NCBI GenBank assembly: GCA_004560915.1
Contig: SFTR01000016.1
Span: forward strand, 1-25,579
DNA from: a bacterium
Lineage (GTDB): Bacteria; Bacillota_I; Bacilli_A; RF39; UBA660
Direction of reading: 5' to 3'
DNA: 25,579 nt
In this document: positions 23,204 to 25,579 of the stretch, one piece after another
How the letters are laid out: each line of letters begins with the position of its first letter
Numbering within the stretch: the first letter of the stretch is position 1
Notes under the pieces: model-generated
The model's database searches: none
Told to the model about the DNA's origin: nothing
What the model saw: the letters and a program-made list of their open reading frames with translations, nothing else
Translations under genes and position numbers: made by a program

Positions 23204-25579
23204 ATATTTTAAATTCTTCGAAGAAATCACTCATTGTTAGTTGACTCTTAGTTTCTTTCTTTTCTTTTTTAACTTCAGGAGTCTTTGTTTCTTCTTTTAT
23301 TTCTTGTTTTTCTTCTGCCACATCTTTAATTTCTTCGTTATTTAATTTTATTTCTTTTAGTTTAGTAACTACGAATATGTCTTCTATATTCTTTTTAGTT
23401 ATTGTGCTTCCAACACTTTGTTTATCCATTATATTTATATCACTTGATTTCATATAACCTATGTCTCCATCAAGTATACCAAATATTGTTTTTGAGTTTG
23501 TGTTGAATCCTTTGAATAAGTTATATGTTTTTGATTTAGGACTCTTTATGATAGATGAACCTTTTTTAGCTCTTGTTGTTTTTGGTATTTCATCTATTTT
23601 AACTCTTTTAGCAGTGTTTCTATCAGTGAACAATGTTACATATTCTTTAGAAGTGCTTACTACGAATGCACTAATTACTTCGTCTTTGCCACTTAAGTTA
23701 ATAGATTTGACTCCACTTGTTCTAAGGCCTACTACTGGTATTTCACTAGTGTTATATTTTAATGCGTTGCCTTCTTTAGTTATAACAAGTGTTTCTTCAC
23801 CATTGTTTTTATTTATAGATATTAACTCATCATTATCTTTTAGTTTGAACATTGTGATTGGTTTTGTATATCTTGATACTTCAAAATCTTTAAGAAGCAT
23901 TCTTTTTACCATTCCAAGTTTAGTAAATGCTGTAATAATTGTATCATCGAATTTAGCTACTCCGATAGATTTAACTACCTTTTCTCCATCACTAACTTTA
24001 ATATAATTTGATATATGAGTACCTATATCTTTATATTTTGCTTCTTGTATTTCTCTTACTGGTAAGAATAAATAATTACCTAAGTTTGTGAATAATAATA
24101 CAGTATCTATATTATTAATCTTATAGAAGCCTTCAATATAATCATTTTCTCTTACTCCTGGATATTCATTGTTAGTCATATTATATGATTTTAATGATAC
24201 TTTCTTAACATATCCATTATTAGAGATACATACTATAAAGTCTTCTTTACTAATCATATCTAGTGTATCTATTTTGATTTCACTTACTTCATCTTTAATA
24301 GTTGTACGTCTTGGATCAGCAAATTCTTTCTTAATACTTCTTAGTTTATCTTTGATAACGCCCATTAATTTTTCTTCACTAGCAAGTATTTCTCTAAAGT
24401 AAGCTATTTCTTTTGTAAGAGCATCAAATTCATTTTTTAGTTCTGTTACATCAGTGTTAGTTAATTTATATAGTTGCATCATTACGATAGCTTCTGCTTG
24501 TGCTTTAGTGAATTCATATTCATGCATTAAGTTTTCTATAGCATCACTTTTGTTTTTACTTTTACGAATAGTTTTAATTACTTCATCTAGTATATCTAGT
24601 GCTTTTATGAAGCCTTCGATAATATGTATTTTCTTTAAATCTACATCTAGATCAAATTTAGTTCTTTTAGTTACTACTTCTTTATTGTGAACTATGAATG
24701 CATCTAACATTTCTAGGATACCTAGTGTTTTTGGTGTTCTATTAACGATAGCAACCATATTAAATGCATAGTTTGTTTGTAAGTCAGTATTTTTAAGTAA
24801 GTAGTTTATTATTAAATCTTTGTTAGCATCTTTCTTTAAATCTATTACTATTCTAAGTTCATCATTTTTATCAGATTCATCACGTACTTCAACGATACCA
24901 TCTATTTTCTTATCTAGTCTTATTTCTTCAATCTTACGAATTATATTGCACTTTAATGTATCGTATGGTATTTCTGTTATTACGATTTGATCTTTACCTT
25001 TTACTGATTCGAATGAGTATCTTGCTTTTACTACTACTTTTCCTTTTCCTGTAGTGTATGCTTTTATAAGTGCGTCTTTTCCTTCGACTATACCTCCGGT
25101 TGGGAAGTCTGGACCTTTTACGATATCCATAATAGTATCTAGTCTACAGTTTGGACTATCTATTCTTTTAATAGTAGCATCTATTACTTCACCTAAGTTA
25201 TGTGGTGGAATGTTAGTTGCATATCCTGCGCTTATACCAGTTGAACCATTTACTAAAAGGTTTGGAAAGTATGCAGGAAGTACTGTTGGTTCATAGCTAT
25301 AGTCATCGAATGTAAGAGCCATTTCTACTGAATCTTTTTCTATGTCTTCTAAAAGTATATTACTTATTTTAGCTAATCTTGCCTCAGTATAACGCATTGC
25401 GGCTGGTCCATCACCATCTATTGAACCATTGTTTCCTTGCATATCTACAAGTATTACTCTTTGTTTCCATTTTTGACTAAGTCTTACCATCGCATCGTAT
25501 ACTGATGTATCTCCGTGTGGATGGTAATTACCTATAACGTTACCTACAGTCTTTGCTGATTTTCTGGTTTCTTTGTCAT
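23202..25579 (-). CDS. parC: DNA topoisomerase IV subunit A (5' end outside window)
   Basis: ParC is the DNA-cleaving subunit of topoisomerase IV, which unlinks daughter chromosomes. The frame enters at the window edge; 791 codons are visible and about 50 N-terminal residues are missing. KSAKTVGNVIGNYHPHGD, GNNGSIDGDGPAAMRYTEA and FPNLLVNGSTGISAGYAT favour ParC over GyrA, which would have GNFGSVDGD and an AAGIAVGMAT-like segment. The catalytic Tyr codon is at 25389-25391. The C-terminal beta-pinwheel domain is present, ending in a Lys/Glu-rich tail and a short SDFFEEFKI end. In the quinolone-contact position, HPHGDTSVYDA has Thr where Ser is usual in ParC. parE should lie just upstream, outside the window. 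Confidence 0.92.
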   Translation of the reverse strand, partial: DKETRKSAKTVGNVIGNYHPHGDTSVYDAMVRLSQKWKQRVILVDMQGNNGSIDGDGPAAMRYTEARLAKISNILLEDIEKDSVEMALTFDDYSYEPTVLPAYFPNLLVNGSTGISAGYATNIPPHNLGEVIDATIKRIDSPNCRLDTIMDIVKGPDFPTGGIVEGKDALIKAYTTGKGKVVVKARYSFESVKGKDQIVITEIPYDTLKCNIIRKIEEIRLDKKIDGIVEVRDESDKNDELRIVIDLKKDANKDLIINYLLKNTDLQTNYAFNMVAIVNRTPKTLGILEMLDAFIVHNKEVVTKRTKFDLDVDLKKIHIIEGFIKALDILDEVIKTIRKSKNKSDAIENLMHEYEFTKAQAEAIVMMQLYKLTNTDVTELKNEFDALTKEIAYFREILASEEKLMGVIKDKLRSIKKEFADPRRTTIKDEVSEIKIDTLDMISKEDFIVCISNNGYVKKVSLKSYNMTNNEYPGVRENDYIEGFYKINNIDTVLLFTNLGNYLFLPVREIQEAKYKDIGTHISNYIKVSDGEKVVKSIGVAKFDDTIITAFTKLGMVKRMLLKDFEVSRYTKPITMFKLKDNDELISINKNNGEETLVITKEGNALKYNTSEIPVVGLRTSGVKSINLSGKDEVISAFVVSTSKEYVTLFTDRNTAKRVKIDEIPKTTRAKKGSSIIKSPKSKTYNLFKGFNTNSKTIFGILDGDIGYMKSSDINIMDKQSVGSTITKKNIEDIFVVTKLKEIKLNNEEIKDVAEEKQEIKEETKTPEVKKEKKETKSQLTMSDFFEEFKI

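Noticed and set aside
23461..24006. 181-codon plus-strand ORF
   Set aside because: It lies entirely antisense to the parC C-terminal domain, and its hydrophobic Leu/Ser/Val composition is what antisense AT-rich coding DNA gives.
1..25579. Possible UGA reassignment, because almost all genes stop at TAA or TAG
   Set aside because: The glycosyltransferase at 20208 ends in TGA, the Trp codons checked are TGG, and no gene needs TGA read as sense. The standard code suffices.
1..25579. Mobile elements, CRISPR arrays, tRNA or rRNA genes
   Set aside because: No transposase, integrase, spaced direct repeats or cloverleaf/rRNA signatures were seen on either strand.
23202..25579. Calling the topoisomerase subunit gyrA
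   Set aside because: The GNNGSIDGDGPAAMRYTEA and NGSTGISAGYAT segments match ParC, not GyrA.

Overview
The window is AT-rich (estimated by eye at under one third G+C) and compact, with every supported gene on the minus strand. It looks like chromosome of a walled, low-GC Firmicutes/Bacilli lineage. Supporting signs are a PASTA-type Ser/Thr kinase, GatCAB, T-box leaders, lipobox lipoproteins, strong AGGAGG-type ribosome binding sites and the Bacillus-like order rlmN-prpC-prkC-rsgA-rpe. The Trp codons I checked are TGG, and one gene (the glycosyltransferase) ends in TGA, so the standard bacterial code applies; the other stops are TAA or TAG. An uncultured gut Bacilli lineage close to Mollicutes would fit, but that is inference.

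Layout, read in the direction of transcription (high to low coordinates): (1) 5'-truncated parC, ending at a hairpin terminator that abuts the next promoter. (2) An envelope/signalling operon: lipoprotein, seven-TM hybrid histidine kinase, GT2 glycosyltransferase and a six-TM membrane protein gene broken by one in-frame TAA, followed by a three-TM protein. (3) A translation operon behind a consensus promoter and an Asn (AAC) T-box: asnS-aspS-gatC-gatA-gatB. (4) A DUF3048 protein and a membrane-anchored Pro/Ala/Glu-rich protein, each with its own promoter. (5) An Ala (GCT) T-box and a very short alaS. (6) An unassigned radical SAM protein and a small lipoprotein. (7) rlmN, a 63-residue small ORF, then prpC-prkC-rsgA-rpe. 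(8) A TasA/camelysin-like exported protein with an inserted dockerin-like pair and a C-terminal DUF6273-like region, cut by the window edge.

The translation genes work together: the Asn T-box should raise AsnRS, AspRS and the GatCAB amidotransferase when uncharged tRNA-Asn accumulates, and the Ala T-box does the same for AlaRS. PrpC and PrkC form a phosphatase/kinase pair, with RsgA a likely target by analogy with Bacillus. Promoters share a style: most carry an extended -10 (TGnTATAAT-like), and several sit directly behind a terminator with the start codon only 16-22 nt downstream of the -10 box.

I see no mobile element, CRISPR array, tRNA or rRNA. The most unusual items are the dockerin insertion in the TasA-like protein, the compact AlaRS, the broken membrane-protein gene in the hybrid-kinase operon, the unassigned radical SAM protein, and the Asn T-box operon whose AspRS carries a non-discriminating-type residue.
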